From the NCBI GenBank assembly GCA_903879335.1, contig CAIRLC010000022.1, positions 1 through 64,000 on the forward strand: DNA of 64,000 bases, written 5' to 3'. Under the pieces are notes generated by a model that had not been told where the DNA came from, did not search any database, and worked only from the letters and a program-made list of their open reading frames with translations. The DNA comes from an uncultured Pseudomonadota bacterium (GTDB taxonomy: Bacteria; Pseudomonadota; Gammaproteobacteria; Steroidobacterales; Steroidobacteraceae). The stretch's first letter is position 1. Every line of letters begins with the position of its first letter. The translations under genes and the position numbers were made by a program. Positions 26,856-35,136 of the stretch are shown here, piece by piece.

Positions 26856-27946
26856 GGCAACTCGTCGGTTCTATGGCCACGTGTCTCGACTGATCGCTGT
26901 AGGGTCAGGCCATCCGTGGCACGGAGAACCTGCACCTGCTCTGTGGCGCGCAGAAAACTGATGAGCGTATTTGGGTCACGAGCATTGAAGACGCCACTGA
27001 TCTGCATGTCCGCGAGGCGTCGATCAGCGATCCGCAGAGGCTGCACGCCGTATCGATTGAATTCGCGCACCACATCACCAAGCGGCATCCGGTCGGCAAT
27101 CACCTCACCGGTCCGCCAGGCTTCCAGAACGCGCAAGTCGACGTCGGCAGGCGGCGAGACCCACCCCTGACGGATCTCGACCTGCTGACCGGCTCGCAAA
27201 GATCTCGCCGCGGCCATATCGCTGTTCGCAGGCTCGACCGAGGCGGTGGCATCGGCGTAGACGACGACATGCCCTTCAACCAACGTGACAACGCCACGAT
27301 GGTCTTCAAGGTTGACATCGAATTCCGTACCGGTCGCCACCACACTGGCGCCGTCTGCAACCACGCGGAAGCGTCGGTGGTCACCCTTGGCGACCTTAAA
27401 AAAAGCGCGGCCGGACTCTAGTTTGATCAGCCGCTCCGCGGCGGTGTAGCTCACCTGCAGCGACGTCTCAGTCTGCAACTGAACGATGGATCCATCCGCT
27501 AAGGTCGAACGGCGTGATTCGCCATGACGAGTCATGAGGTGCTGACCCAACGGTTCAAGCGGCGCCTGCACTGGGCGCAGCCACAGCGCGGCGGCTGTCG
27601 CACCGAGCACCGCAACCGCACCGGCAGACCACCGTCGCCATCGCCCTGCGCCCCATACCCGCGATGGGGACTCGCCGTTGAAGGGGGTCAGTGTCGTGAG
27701 GGCGCTCGCTGATTCGGCGACGGGTAACGCACGGGCCTGCGATAAGGACCACTGCGCAGCGGGCGATTCCGGCGTAGCCATCGCCACCACGAGGTAGGCC
27801 TCCACATGGAGTGGGGAGGCCTGCAACCAGGTCATAAACTGCTGTTCGATCTCGGCGCCAGCGCCATTCTCGTGCAGCCGTGCCAACCACTCAGCCGCCT
27901 GATCAGCCGCAATCGCTTGAGGACTTTGGTTGGTCGCGTTCGTCAA
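26852..27946 (-). CDS. FecR-family transmembrane regulator
   Basis: This 364-residue protein has the N-terminal DUF4880 sigma-binding region (AADQAAEWLARLHENGAG), a TM at about 107-123, a periplasmic FecR domain (RHGESRRSTLADGSIVQLQTETSL) and a C-terminal DUF4974 domain (VVREFNRYGVQPLRIADRRLAD). It normally relays receptor signals to an ECF sigma factor. The best start is TTG 27946, with no clear Shine-Dalgarno sequence. Unusually, no ECF sigma gene adjoins it upstream or downstream. Coupled to the receptor gene by ATGA. Confidence 0.9.
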   Translation of the reverse strand: MTNATNQSPQAIAADQAAEWLARLHENGAGAEIEQQFMTWLQASPLHVEAYLVVAMATPESPAAQWSLSQARALPVAESASALTTLTPFNGESPSRVWGAGRWRRWSAGAVAVLGATAAALWLRPVQAPLEPLGQHLMTRHGESRRSTLADGSIVQLQTETSLQVSYTAAERLIKLESGRAFFKVAKGDHRRFRVVADGASVVATGTEFDVNLEDHRGVVTLVEGHVVVYADATASVEPANSDMAAARSLRAGQQVEIRQGWVSPPADVDLRVLEAWRTGEVIADRMPLGDVVREFNRYGVQPLRIADRRLADMQISGVFNARDPNTLISFLRATEQVQVLRATDGLTLQRSVETRGHRTDELP

Positions 27947-28146
27947 TTGATGAAACTTTTTCGAAGACGGAGGTGAGTGGCGCCGAAGTCCCGGATCTTA
28001 GGGTCCTCCGGCTACGCACGAAACTGCCAGGCTCAAAACCATAGCGGATTTCCCAGTAGATACCGCCCTTGAGCGCGACACCGCGATGCCTGAAACGGCA
28101 CCCCCGCCCCGATCCGTGGCAATCTCGGCTCTAAAGGTGTACAGCA

Positions 28147-28152
28147 ATTATA
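28147..28152 (-). promoter_or_regulatory. Candidate -10 box upstream of fecR-receptor operon
   Basis: On the minus strand a TATAAT lies in an AT-rich stretch about 200 bases upstream of the fecR start. No -35 close to consensus is seen at normal spacing. If used, it would give a leader of roughly 190 bases. Confidence 0.3.
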
Positions 28153-28613
28153 CAATTAACAAATCGGCAAAGCGATGTCGTGATTTCGACCGCTCGTTTC
28201 GTTATCAAAATATATCAATATGCGCCTACTTATCCAACCTTAACGCTTTTATAGCCGCAGAGCGGGTTTTTAGGTATTGGACGTGTCGCCAAAACGCTGT
28301 CACGCTTTTGTACATATTGGTCGCCGGCGACGGCGCCCGAGATCATTTATGGTTGCTTGTTTTGAAAATGCCGAAACTTATCTGAATCGGCTTCGAGCAG
28401 TTCCGTCTGCGGCGGTCGTCGCCTTCGGATGGACGGCAATCGCCACGGCGGCCGGAACCGGCATTTTCGCGCAGGGTGCGACTGACCTGCTGGCTTTCTT
28501 CGGACCAATCATGACTGGGGAAGGGCTCACTAGACCCGCGGGCGGTCAATGAGCAGTTGTCGTTGGGTTGGTGAAGCCCCCCGACTCAATTCGATCTGGA
28601 CAACGAAATTTCA

Positions 28614-28678
28614 TTCGGCTTGGTTCAAAGCCCGTTTTGCAGAAGTCTGCAATTCCACGGCTCGGAACCAAGTCCGAA
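28614..28678. repeat. Long imperfect hairpin of unknown function
   Basis: The outer stem TTCGG/CCGAA (5 bp) continues after one bulged base into CTTGGTTC/GAACCAAG (8 bp), then AGCC/GGCT (4 bp), and ends in TTGCAG/CTGCAA (6 bp) around an AAGT tetraloop. This amounts to about 23 paired positions over 65 bases. No T-run follows on either side. It could be a small structured RNA, part of a decayed mobile element, or a protein-binding site. It does not match tRNA, attC or any riboswitch I know. Confidence 0.6.
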
Positions 28679-28793
28679 AACGTCATGAGGTTTTGAGACC
28701 CAAGGGGATTGAGACGGCTTTCCGTGGTTAATGCCAATATCGACAGTCAGGAGCCCAAAGCAAAAATCACCGCGTACTGCAGGGCCTTCGGCT

Positions 28794-28823
28794 GCCTCAA
28801 GGCCTGCTGAGCAGGTTTGAGGC
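28794..28823 (-). terminator. Hairpin just downstream of tRNA-Ser
   Basis: GCCTCAA/TTGAGGC (7 bp) closes over CCTGC/GCAGG (5 bp) with a TGA loop, seven bases beyond the tRNA 3' end. There is no U-run on the tRNA strand, so it may be a processing or 3'-end stabilising structure rather than a classical terminator. Confidence 0.45.
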
Positions 28824-28830
28824 TTTGTAC

Positions 28831-28921
28831 TGGCGGAGAGTGAGGGATTCGAACCCTCGAGGGACTTTTGGTCCCTACGCCCTTAGCAGGGGCGCGCCTT
28901 CGACCACTCGGCCAACTCTCC
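28831..28921 (-). tRNA. tRNA-Ser (anticodon GCU)
   Basis: A 91-nt class II tRNA on the reverse strand: acceptor GGAGAGT/ACTCTCC, anticodon loop CTGCTAA (anticodon GCT, reading AGC/AGU), a long variable arm TAGGGACCAAAAGTCCCTC, T-arm GGGTTCGAATCCC and encoded CCA. Its place right after csrA matches the csrA-serV order of E. coli and many gammaproteobacteria. Confidence 0.97.
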
Positions 28922-29007
28922 GGACTGTCCCGGCGGCGGGGATGATACTGGCGAGGGAAACCCGGGTCAAAGGAAACCCCGATCTAAAGCTCAAATTTGC
29001 TGAAATC

Positions 29008-29205
29008 TCAGTCAGCCGAGTCCGACTCGATCGACTCATCACCCTCGCGGCGAATGCGATCGAAGATCTCTTCACGGTGCACGGCGACGTCGCGCGGCGC
29101 TTCAACACCGATACGCACCTGATTGCCCTTCACACCCAACACGGTCACCGTCACTTGGTCACCAATCATCAAGGTTTCCCCAACGCGGCGGGTCAGGATC
29201 AGCAT
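29008..29205 (-). CDS. csrA: Carbon storage regulator CsrA (RsmA)
   Basis: This 65-residue RNA-binding regulator starts [16 protein letters not shown] and contains [19 protein letters not shown] and VHREEIF, the canonical CsrA strands. The N-terminal L4/R6-R7 region and R44-equivalent form the GGA-RNA binding surface. It controls translation of many mRNAs, typically favouring motility and planktonic growth. The frame stays open upstream to 29274, but ATG 29205 is the conserved start, with a GAG-rich site about 8 bases upstream. It lies between alaS and tRNA-Ser in the conserved order. The C-terminal tail (ESIESDSAD) is acidic. Confidence 0.97.
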   Translation of the reverse strand: MLILTRRVGETLMIGDQVTVTVLGVKGNQVRIGVEAPRDVAVHREEIFDRIRREGDESIESDSAD

Positions 29206-29289
29206 GTCATTCTCGTGGTCTATACAACTCGCTAGAAGACCGGAACTGTACGACTCACCGCCCCACGACAACATGACATTTTGTTTAGG

Positions 29290-29321
29290 TTAAGCGCTTG
29301 GCTGAACACCCAAGCGATTAA
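29290..29321 (-). terminator. Inverted repeat between alaS and csrA
   Basis: TTAA-G-CGCTTGG and CCAAGCG-A-TTAA form 12-base arms with one mismatch around an 8-base loop, 25 bases after the alaS stop. No U-run follows on the alaS strand, so it may act as a weak terminator or mRNA 3'-stabiliser, or as a protein-binding site in the csrA promoter region. Confidence 0.45.
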
Positions 29322-29345
29322 TAATTCTTAACTTTTTGACTCGGT

Positions 29346-31970
29346 TCAGAACTTTGCCTGCACCCATGCGGCGACACCGGCCAAAGCACCGGCCAAAGCG
29401 CCGATGTCCGTACCACCTGCCTGCGCAAAATCCGGACGGCCGCCACCCTTGCCACCCACTTGAGTCGCAACACTACCCACCAATTCGCCGGCTTTCACCC
29501 GACCCAAAAGATCCGCCGTGACGCCGGCAACCAAGGTGATTTTGCCGTCCTCACCGACACCGGCTAACACGATGACGGCCGAACCGAGCTTTTCCTTCAG
29601 CCCATCCACCGCCGCCCGCAGGGCTTTGGAGTCCAAGCCATCCAATCGCGCCGAGACGACCTTGGTGTCGCCCACGGTCACGGCTTGCGACGCAAGATCC
29701 GCGCCCTCGCCGCTGGCAAGACGCGCCTTCAGCGTATCGATCTCGCGCTCGAGCTTGCGAGCACGGTCGACCAGCGCCTGTACCTTCTCGGCGACATCGT
29801 CGCGAGTGGCGCGAACCAGCCCGCCAATCTCGCGCAGCGACGCCTCCCCGGCATTGAAGTAGGCCAATGCCCCGGCACCGGTCACGGCCTCGATACGGCG
29901 TACGCCCGCCGCCACGCCACCTTCGCTCGTGATCTTGAAAAGACCAATGTCGCCGGTGCGCTCCACGTGAGTACCGCCACACAGCTCGGTTGAAAAATCA
30001 CCAAAACTGAGTACCCGAACCACGTCGCCATACTTTTCACCGAAGAGGGCCATCGCTCCGGCTGCGACAGCTTCGTCGTAGCTCATGAGGCGGGTGAGCG
30101 CTGCCCGGTTGGCTCGAATCTCGGCATTCACAATCATTTCGATGCGGGCAATCTCATCGGCCGTCACAGCCTGAAAATGCGAGAAGTCGAACCGCAACCG
30201 ATCGGGCTCCACCAGAGAACCTTTCTGCTGCACGTGATCACCCAGCACGTGGCGCAGGGCCTCATGCATGAGATGGGTCGCCGAGTGATTACGGGCCGTG
30301 GCCGTTCGGCGATCTGCCAGCACCGTCGTCGCAACCAAATCGCCGACGCGCAGAGCGCCTGCGCTAACCCGGCCAACATGCGCAAACGCATCCCGGAGCT
30401 TTTGCGTATCAGTCACATCAAATGCACCGCCATCGGCCACTAGGGCGCCGGTGTCACCCACCTGGCCACCGCTCTCGGCGTAGAACGAGGTCTGATCCAG
30501 CACCACCCGACCCGTCGCCCCGGCCGCCAGCGTGTCAACCGCGGCACCGCTGTCATCAATCAGCGCTAGGATGCGTCCCTGCGCCTCGGTCTGACCGTAG
30601 CCGAGGAACTCAGTCCGCGCATCCAACTGCACGGTTTCGCGTAGATCGACACCAAAGCGGCTCGCCGCCCGGGCGCGCTCGCGCTGGGCCTGCATGGCGC
30701 TCTCAAAGCCTGCTTCATCAATCGCAAGCCCGCGCTCGCGCGCGATATCGGCCGTGAGATCGACCGGAAATCCATAGGTGTCATACAGCTTGAACACCGT
30801 CTCGCCCGGGATCGTCGCATCACCCGCCAAAGCTGTGATCGCCGTGTCGAGCATGGCCATACCGGCACTGATGGTCTCGGCAAAACGCGACTCTTCTTGG
30901 GCCAGCACACGGCGTGCGTGTTCCGCGCCCTTGACCAGTTCCGGGTAGGCCGCGCCCATTTGGTCGACCAACGCCTCAACCAACGTCGAGAAGAAGGGCC
31001 CGGTCTGACCGAGTTGATAACCGTGACGAATCGCACGCCGGATGATGCGTCGCAAGACGTAGCCGCGGCCCTCATTGGAGGGCAGTACGCCATCCACCAC
31101 CAAGAAGGTACAGGCCCGGATGTGATCGGCGATGACGCGCAAGCTCGGCGAGGACAAATCAGTCGCCCCGGTGGCTTTCGCCGCCACGGCGATCAGATGA
31201 CGGAAGAGATCGATGTCGTAGTTCGAGTGCACGCCCTGCATCACTGCAGCGATACGCTCAAGTCCCATGCCGGTATCAACTGAAGGCTTGGGCAACGGCG
31301 TGAGCGTGCCATCCTCGGACCGCTCGTACTGCATGAATACGAGGTTCCAAATTTCGACGAACCGATCGCCGTCTTCATCGGGAGAGCCCGGTGGTCCACC
31401 CGGAATGTCAGCGCCGTGATCGTAGAAGATTTCGGTGCACGGCCCACAGGGACCGGTATCGCCCATCGCCCAGAAATTGGACTTAGCACCCATGCGCGTG
31501 ATTCGGTCCGCCGCTACGCCGGCCTCGCTGCGCCACAGGTCGAACGCCTCATCGTCGGTCTCAAACACGGTGACCCAGAGTCGGTCCTTCGGTACGCGCA
31601 GTTCCTCAGTGATGAACTGCCAAGCGAAGCGGATGGCATCACGCTTGAAGTAATCGCCGAAACTGAAATTGCCGAGCATCTCGAAGAATGTGTGATGGCG
31701 GGCGGTGTAGCCCACATTCTCGAGGTCATTGTGTTTTCCGCCAGCGCGCACACAGCGCTGCGAGGTCACCGCTCGCGAGTAACTGCGCTGTTCCTTACCT
31801 AAAAATAAGTCCTTGAACTGGACCATGCCGGCGTTGGTGAACAGCAGTGTCGGATCGTTACCCGGCACGAGCGTACTGGAGGCGACGACGGCATGTCCCT
31901 GGCGTCGGAAGTAATCCAGAAAAAGTTCACGGAGTTCGGTGCTGCCAAGATGGCGCGAGGGTGCGGTCAT
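29346..31970 (-). CDS. alaS: Alanyl-tRNA synthetase
   Basis: This 874-residue class II synthetase charges tRNA-Ala. It has the N-terminal catalytic core ([16 protein letters not shown] onwards), the editing domain with the zinc-type motif [11 protein letters not shown] and later CGGTH, and the C-terminal DHHA1/C-Ala domain ([14 protein letters not shown]). I chose ATG 31970 because an AAGG lies about 8 bases upstream and the length then matches E. coli AlaRS (about 875); an upstream ATG at 31997 would add nine residues without a Shine-Dalgarno site. Confidence 0.97.
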   Translation of the reverse strand: MTAPSRHLGSTELRELFLDYFRRQGHAVVASSTLVPGNDPTLLFTNAGMVQFKDLFLGKEQRSYSRAVTSQRCVRAGGKHNDLENVGYTARHHTFFEMLGNFSFGDYFKRDAIRFAWQFITEELRVPKDRLWVTVFETDDEAFDLWRSEAGVAADRITRMGAKSNFWAMGDTGPCGPCTEIFYDHGADIPGGPPGSPDEDGDRFVEIWNLVFMQYERSEDGTLTPLPKPSVDTGMGLERIAAVMQGVHSNYDIDLFRHLIAVAAKATGATDLSSPSLRVIADHIRACTFLVVDGVLPSNEGRGYVLRRIIRRAIRHGYQLGQTGPFFSTLVEALVDQMGAAYPELVKGAEHARRVLAQEESRFAETISAGMAMLDTAITALAGDATIPGETVFKLYDTYGFPVDLTADIARERGLAIDEAGFESAMQAQRERARAASRFGVDLRETVQLDARTEFLGYGQTEAQGRILALIDDSGAAVDTLAAGATGRVVLDQTSFYAESGGQVGDTGALVADGGAFDVTDTQKLRDAFAHVGRVSAGALRVGDLVATTVLADRRTATARNHSATHLMHEALRHVLGDHVQQKGSLVEPDRLRFDFSHFQAVTADEIARIEMIVNAEIRANRAALTRLMSYDEAVAAGAMALFGEKYGDVVRVLSFGDFSTELCGGTHVERTGDIGLFKITSEGGVAAGVRRIEAVTGAGALAYFNAGEASLREIGGLVRATRDDVAEKVQALVDRARKLEREIDTLKARLASGEGADLASQAVTVGDTKVVSARLDGLDSKALRAAVDGLKEKLGSAVIVLAGVGEDGKITLVAGVTADLLGRVKAGELVGSVATQVGGKGGGRPDFAQAGGTDIGALAGALAGVAAWVQAKF

Positions 31971-32042
31971 GGGCAAGGCCTTAAGCGGGTAAGTCATTGA
32001 AGGAGGCCGTGATTCTAGCCGACCCGATCCCGCCGTGCGCGG

Positions 32043-32615
32043 TCAATCCGCGGCATCATCCGCGTCAAAATCGACACTGTCGTCACCGAGGTCCAGATCC
32101 TCACTATCCCCGGCCGCCGCGAGCGCGGCACGGACTTGAGCGCTGGTAAAGCCGCGCTGCAGCAGGAATCGGACTTGCCGTGCTCGTTCTTTCGTTGGTC
32201 CCGGTGCGCCTCGACCAAATCGACGTTCCCGTAGCGCGGTCGCACTGTCCGACCAATGGGGGTCATCGCGGACGACGTACGCCTCAACCAGCTCTTTGGG
32301 ACAACCCTGACGGATCAACTCTAGGGCGATACGAATCGGTCCCTGCCCACGGGCGGCGCGGCCGGCCACCGCCGACTCCACATAGCGCTCGTCATTGACG
32401 TAGCGCTGATCTTCCAAATCGGTCACTGCTTCTTCGACGGCGCCCGCTTCAAAGCCCGCTTCGCCGAGACGACTGCGCAGTAATTTTGACGGATAGTCTC
32501 GGCGGGCGAGGAGCCGCATCGCTTTGCCCCGTGCCGCCTCACCACTGGCTGGATCCTCCGGCGGCTTTGGGGCCCGCCGGCGAAAGCCGCCGCGCCACCC
32601 ACCGCCGGAGTTCAT
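32043..32615 (-). CDS. recX: RecX regulatory protein
   Basis: This 190-residue helical-repeat protein binds RecA filaments and limits their growth. RecX hallmarks are visible: LLARRDYPSKLLRSRLGEAGF, DQRYVNDERYVES, and RQVRFLLQRGFTSAQVRAAL near the end. The first 25 residues are Gly/Arg/Pro-rich and the last 20 acidic. It begins six bases after the recA stop, consistent with read-through transcription from recA. Confidence 0.94.
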   Translation of the reverse strand: MNSGGGWRGGFRRRAPKPPEDPASGEAARGKAMRLLARRDYPSKLLRSRLGEAGFEAGAVEEAVTDLEDQRYVNDERYVESAVAGRAARGQGPIRIALELIRQGCPKELVEAYVVRDDPHWSDSATALRERRFGRGAPGPTKERARQVRFLLQRGFTSAQVRAALAAAGDSEDLDLGDDSVDFDADDAAD

Positions 32616-32621
32616 CGGGCC

Positions 32622-33653
32622 TTAGTCCTCAGACGCCAACGGAGCGCCGGTCTGGCCGCGGCGCGGCGCTAGCAAACGCTTACGGATCTCCGCCTCAAGC
32701 TCTGCCGAGGCAGCCGGGTGATCCTTCAGGTAATTGCGTGCATTGTCCTTACCCTGACCGATACGCTCCCCGTTATAGGCGTACCAAGAGCCGGACTTCT
32801 CGACCAAGTTCTGCGAAACGGCAAGATCAATGATCTCGCCCTCGTGCGAGATACCCTCGCCGTAGATGATCTCAAACTCCGCCTCGCGGAACGGCGGTGC
32901 AACCTTGTTCTTCACAACCTTCACGCGAGTGGCGTTACCGATCACTTCCTCTCCGTTCTTGAGCGCGCCGGTGCGACGGATATCAAGACGGACCGAGGAG
33001 TAGAATTTCAGCGCGTTACCACCTGTGGTGGTTTCTGGGTTGCCGAACATCACGCCAATCTTCATACGAATCTGGTTAATGAAGATGACGATCGTATTCG
33101 AGCGCTTAATGTTGCCGGTGAGTTTACGCAGCGCCTGACTCATCAGACGCGCATGCAAGCCAACCTGCAACTCACCCATCTCACCTTCGATTTCTGCCTT
33201 CGGCGTCAGAGCGGCGACGGAGTCGACGACGACGATGTCTACAGCGCCTGAACGCACCAACATATCGGTGATCTCAAGCGCCTGTTCACCGGTATCCGGC
33301 TGCGAAACCAGGAGATCGTCAACCTTAACGCCCAATTTCTCGGCGTAGGTGGGGTCCAGCGCATGTTCAGCGTCGACGAATGCTGCCGTTCCGCCCAACT
33401 TCTGGCACTGCGCAATCACTTCGAGGGTGAGTGTCGTCTTACCCGAGGATTCAGGACCATAGATTTCAACCACACGACCGCGCGGTAAACCGCCAACGCC
33501 GAGTGCAATGTCAAGGCACAGCGAACCTGTCGGAATGACATCGAAATCCATCGCCGCGGAGGCGTCGCCCAACCGCATCACAGAACCCTTACCAAACTGC
33601 TTCTCGATCTGGCCCAGGGCGGCAGCGAGTGCCTTCTTGCGGTTGTCATCCAT
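32622..33653 (-). CDS. recA: Recombinase RecA
   Basis: This 343-residue RecA is intact: Walker [10 protein letters not shown], the DAEHALDP segment with the catalytic Glu, Walker [13 protein letters not shown], loop L1 with [12 protein letters not shown], and the L2 region [15 protein letters not shown]. It forms ATP-dependent filaments on single-stranded DNA for homologous recombination and LexA cleavage. The 96-bp upstream gap has no E. coli-type CTG-N10-CAG LexA box that I can see, so SOS control may use a different LexA motif. Confidence 0.98.
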   Translation of the reverse strand: MDDNRKKALAAALGQIEKQFGKGSVMRLGDASAAMDFDVIPTGSLCLDIALGVGGLPRGRVVEIYGPESSGKTTLTLEVIAQCQKLGGTAAFVDAEHALDPTYAEKLGVKVDDLLVSQPDTGEQALEITDMLVRSGAVDIVVVDSVAALTPKAEIEGEMGELQVGLHARLMSQALRKLTGNIKRSNTIVIFINQIRMKIGVMFGNPETTTGGNALKFYSSVRLDIRRTGALKNGEEVIGNATRVKVVKNKVAPPFREAEFEIIYGEGISHEGEIIDLAVSQNLVEKSGSWYAYNGERIGQGKDNARNYLKDHPAASAELEAEIRKRLLAPRRGQTGAPLASED

Positions 33654-33749
33654 CGTGGCTAATCCTCATGTCAGTGAAAACGGATTATCGCACCCGCGAC
33701 CGCTAGGTGTTAGCCGCATTTGTGACCAATCCACATCGAAATGGCGCGG

Positions 33750-34280
33750 TCAGGTCAGTTCATGAGCCCACAACTGGGCATAGCGCGCCGAGCCGACCAC
33801 CGGAAGCGATTCAACCAGCCGCACATGTCGGACCGGCCAAGCGACGATCGGCGCGGGTATAGCCGAGCAGTCGACATCCACCGCACGGGCCATGGTCACG
33901 TGCGGTTGCCACGGTCGGGCATCCACCCGCAGCCCCGACGCCCGTAGGCGGTCACGCAAGCGCGCCTGAGCGGCGCTGAGCGCAGGCGGAACGCGAGTGG
34001 CCGAGAGAACCCAAGCCCGTGACTCCGGCCACCACTGCAGCCTGTCCAGTACCAACGGCTCATGGACCGCCGTAAAGTCCCGGGCAAGCGACTCAATGGT
34101 CGCGCGGGCCACTTCTGGAACGACGCCGAGGAAGTCCAGCGTGACGTGCCAGTCCGTAGACGCTGTACGCCGTGATGCCGACGGAATTGGCGCGGCCTCA
34201 AATGCTGACGCCAATTGCGAGCGCACGACATCATCCGGCCACAAGGCCAGAAAAAGGCGCCGCGTCTTCACGCAACTCAA
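33750..34280 (-). CDS. thpR: RNA 2',3'-cyclic phosphodiesterase (ThpR/LigT)
   Basis: This 176-residue 2H-phosphoesterase has both catalytic HxT/V motifs: HVTLDFLG (about residues 45-52) and HVTMARA (about 126-132). The family opens 2',3'-cyclic phosphates on RNA ends and can ligate tRNA halves in vitro. It is the last gene of a five-gene operon, overlapping pncC by four bases, and ends 96 bases before recA. Confidence 0.92.
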   Translation of the reverse strand: MSCVKTRRLFLALWPDDVVRSQLASAFEAAPIPSASRRTASTDWHVTLDFLGVVPEVARATIESLARDFTAVHEPLVLDRLQWWPESRAWVLSATRVPPALSAAQARLRDRLRASGLRVDARPWQPHVTMARAVDVDCSAIPAPIVAWPVRHVRLVESLPVVGSARYAQLWAHELT

Positions 34281-34780
34281 GGAACCTGTACCGCACGCAG
34301 CGCCCGCGCCACAGTCTGACGTCGGACCGCTTCACGGTCACCTTTGAAATGACAACAGAAAGTGTCAACCGATACCCGCCGGCCTGCGCGGCGCGCGATG
34401 CCGAACCAGACCGTGCCGACCGGCTTTTCAGCCGTGCCGCCACCCGGACCCGCCACACCCGAGACCGCGATGGCCACATCCGCTTTGGCGGCGCGCAGCG
34501 CCCCCCGCGCCATGCGCTCAACCACGGGTGCACTCACCGCACCGTGACGCTGCAAGAGCGCAACCGGAACACCCAATAAGTCGGTCTTGGCGCGATTCGC
34601 ATACGACACATACCCCGTCTGAAACCAGGCAGAGCTGCCCGGCACATCAGTCAGAACCTTCGCGATCCACCCGCCGGTACAGGATTCTGCGGTCGTGATT
34701 GTCGCCGCACGCGCGACCAGAGCGCGGCCCACACGGCGGGAATCGCGCAGCAACGATGCATCGCTCAGCTTCGTCATCAT
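34277..34780 (-). CDS. pncC: Nicotinamide-nucleotide amidohydrolase (CinA C-terminal family)
   Basis: This 167-residue stand-alone CinA C-terminal domain hydrolyses NMN to NaMN in pyridine-nucleotide recycling. Signature segments are ITTAESCTGGWIAKVLTD, FQTGYVSYANRAK and AVSGVAGPGGGTAEKPVGTV. I chose the ATG at 34780, with AAGGGGG just upstream and an ATGA overlap with the previous gene; the frame is open to 34816. Adjacent pncC and recA is a widely conserved gammaproteobacterial arrangement. Confidence 0.95.
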   Translation of the reverse strand: MMTKLSDASLLRDSRRVGRALVARAATITTAESCTGGWIAKVLTDVPGSSAWFQTGYVSYANRAKTDLLGVPVALLQRHGAVSAPVVERMARGALRAAKADVAIAVSGVAGPGGGTAEKPVGTVWFGIARRAGRRVSVDTFCCHFKGDREAVRRQTVARALRAVQVP

Positions 34781-35136
34781 GCCCCCTTGAGCAAGGCCCG
34801 CAGACGCGCAAACCAACCGCGAGGCGGCTCAGGCAGCACGCCATTCGGCGTCATTTCATCAATGATTTGCGGCAGCACGTCCACCAACATATGCGCTAAC
34901 TGCGCGTCATCGCGTCGTGTTGCCCGCGCCATCACCGCCAGCGAGTCGCCGAGCGCCGTGGAGACAGTCTCAGCATCAATCGGCAGATTAGGGCCGATGG
35001 CCACCCACGAATCAAAAACTGGACCCACTCCGGCGCGCACGAACCGAGCGCGCAACTCCAAAAGTCCACCACCGCCCAATTGAGTCGCGATGAACACCGC
35101 ACGGCGCACGAGACGGTCATCGGGCATGGCGCTCAT
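34777..35136 (-). CDS. YidB-like (DUF937-type) small protein
   Basis: This 119-residue protein has GGGGLLELRARFVRAGVGPVF, DSWVAIGPNLPIDAETV and STALGDS, matching the repeated G-L-x-E-W and GPN-x-P-I pattern of YidB/DUF937 proteins, whose function is unknown. A short second half (MLVDVLPQIIDEMTPNGVLPEP) also matches the C-terminal part of such proteins. No signal peptide. Both boundaries are four-base overlaps with neighbours, placing it firmly in the operon. Confidence 0.75.
   Translation of the reverse strand: MSAMPDDRLVRRAVFIATQLGGGGLLELRARFVRAGVGPVFDSWVAIGPNLPIDAETVSTALGDSLAVMARATRRDDAQLAHMLVDVLPQIIDEMTPNGVLPEPPRGWFARLRALLKGA

Larger units (their letters stand above)
27947..28830. other. 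884-bp gene-poor region, partly AT-rich
   Basis: No convincing gene is present. The position upstream of fecR is where a fecI-type sigma gene would be expected; I read all three minus-strand frames from 28140 to the fecR start and found stops within 30-60 codons and no sigma-70 region 2 or 4 motif. The stretch 28130-28330 is distinctly AT-richer than its surroundings. Two plus-strand frames (28086-28385 and 28277-28552) show no domain. A long imperfect hairpin (28614-28678) and a second one next to tRNA-Ser are listed separately. Confidence 0.55.

Noticed and set aside
28086-28552. Two overlapping plus-strand frames upstream of tRNA-Ser
   Set aside because: No domain, different phases, and they span a change in base composition. 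Treated as non-coding.
28614-28678. Integron attC or tRNA-like element
   Set aside because: No RYYYAAC/GTTRRRY ends and no cloverleaf; the structure is a single long hairpin.
33654-33749. E. coli-type LexA box before recA
   Set aside because: No CTG-N10-CAG match was found by eye; an alternative LexA motif cannot be excluded.
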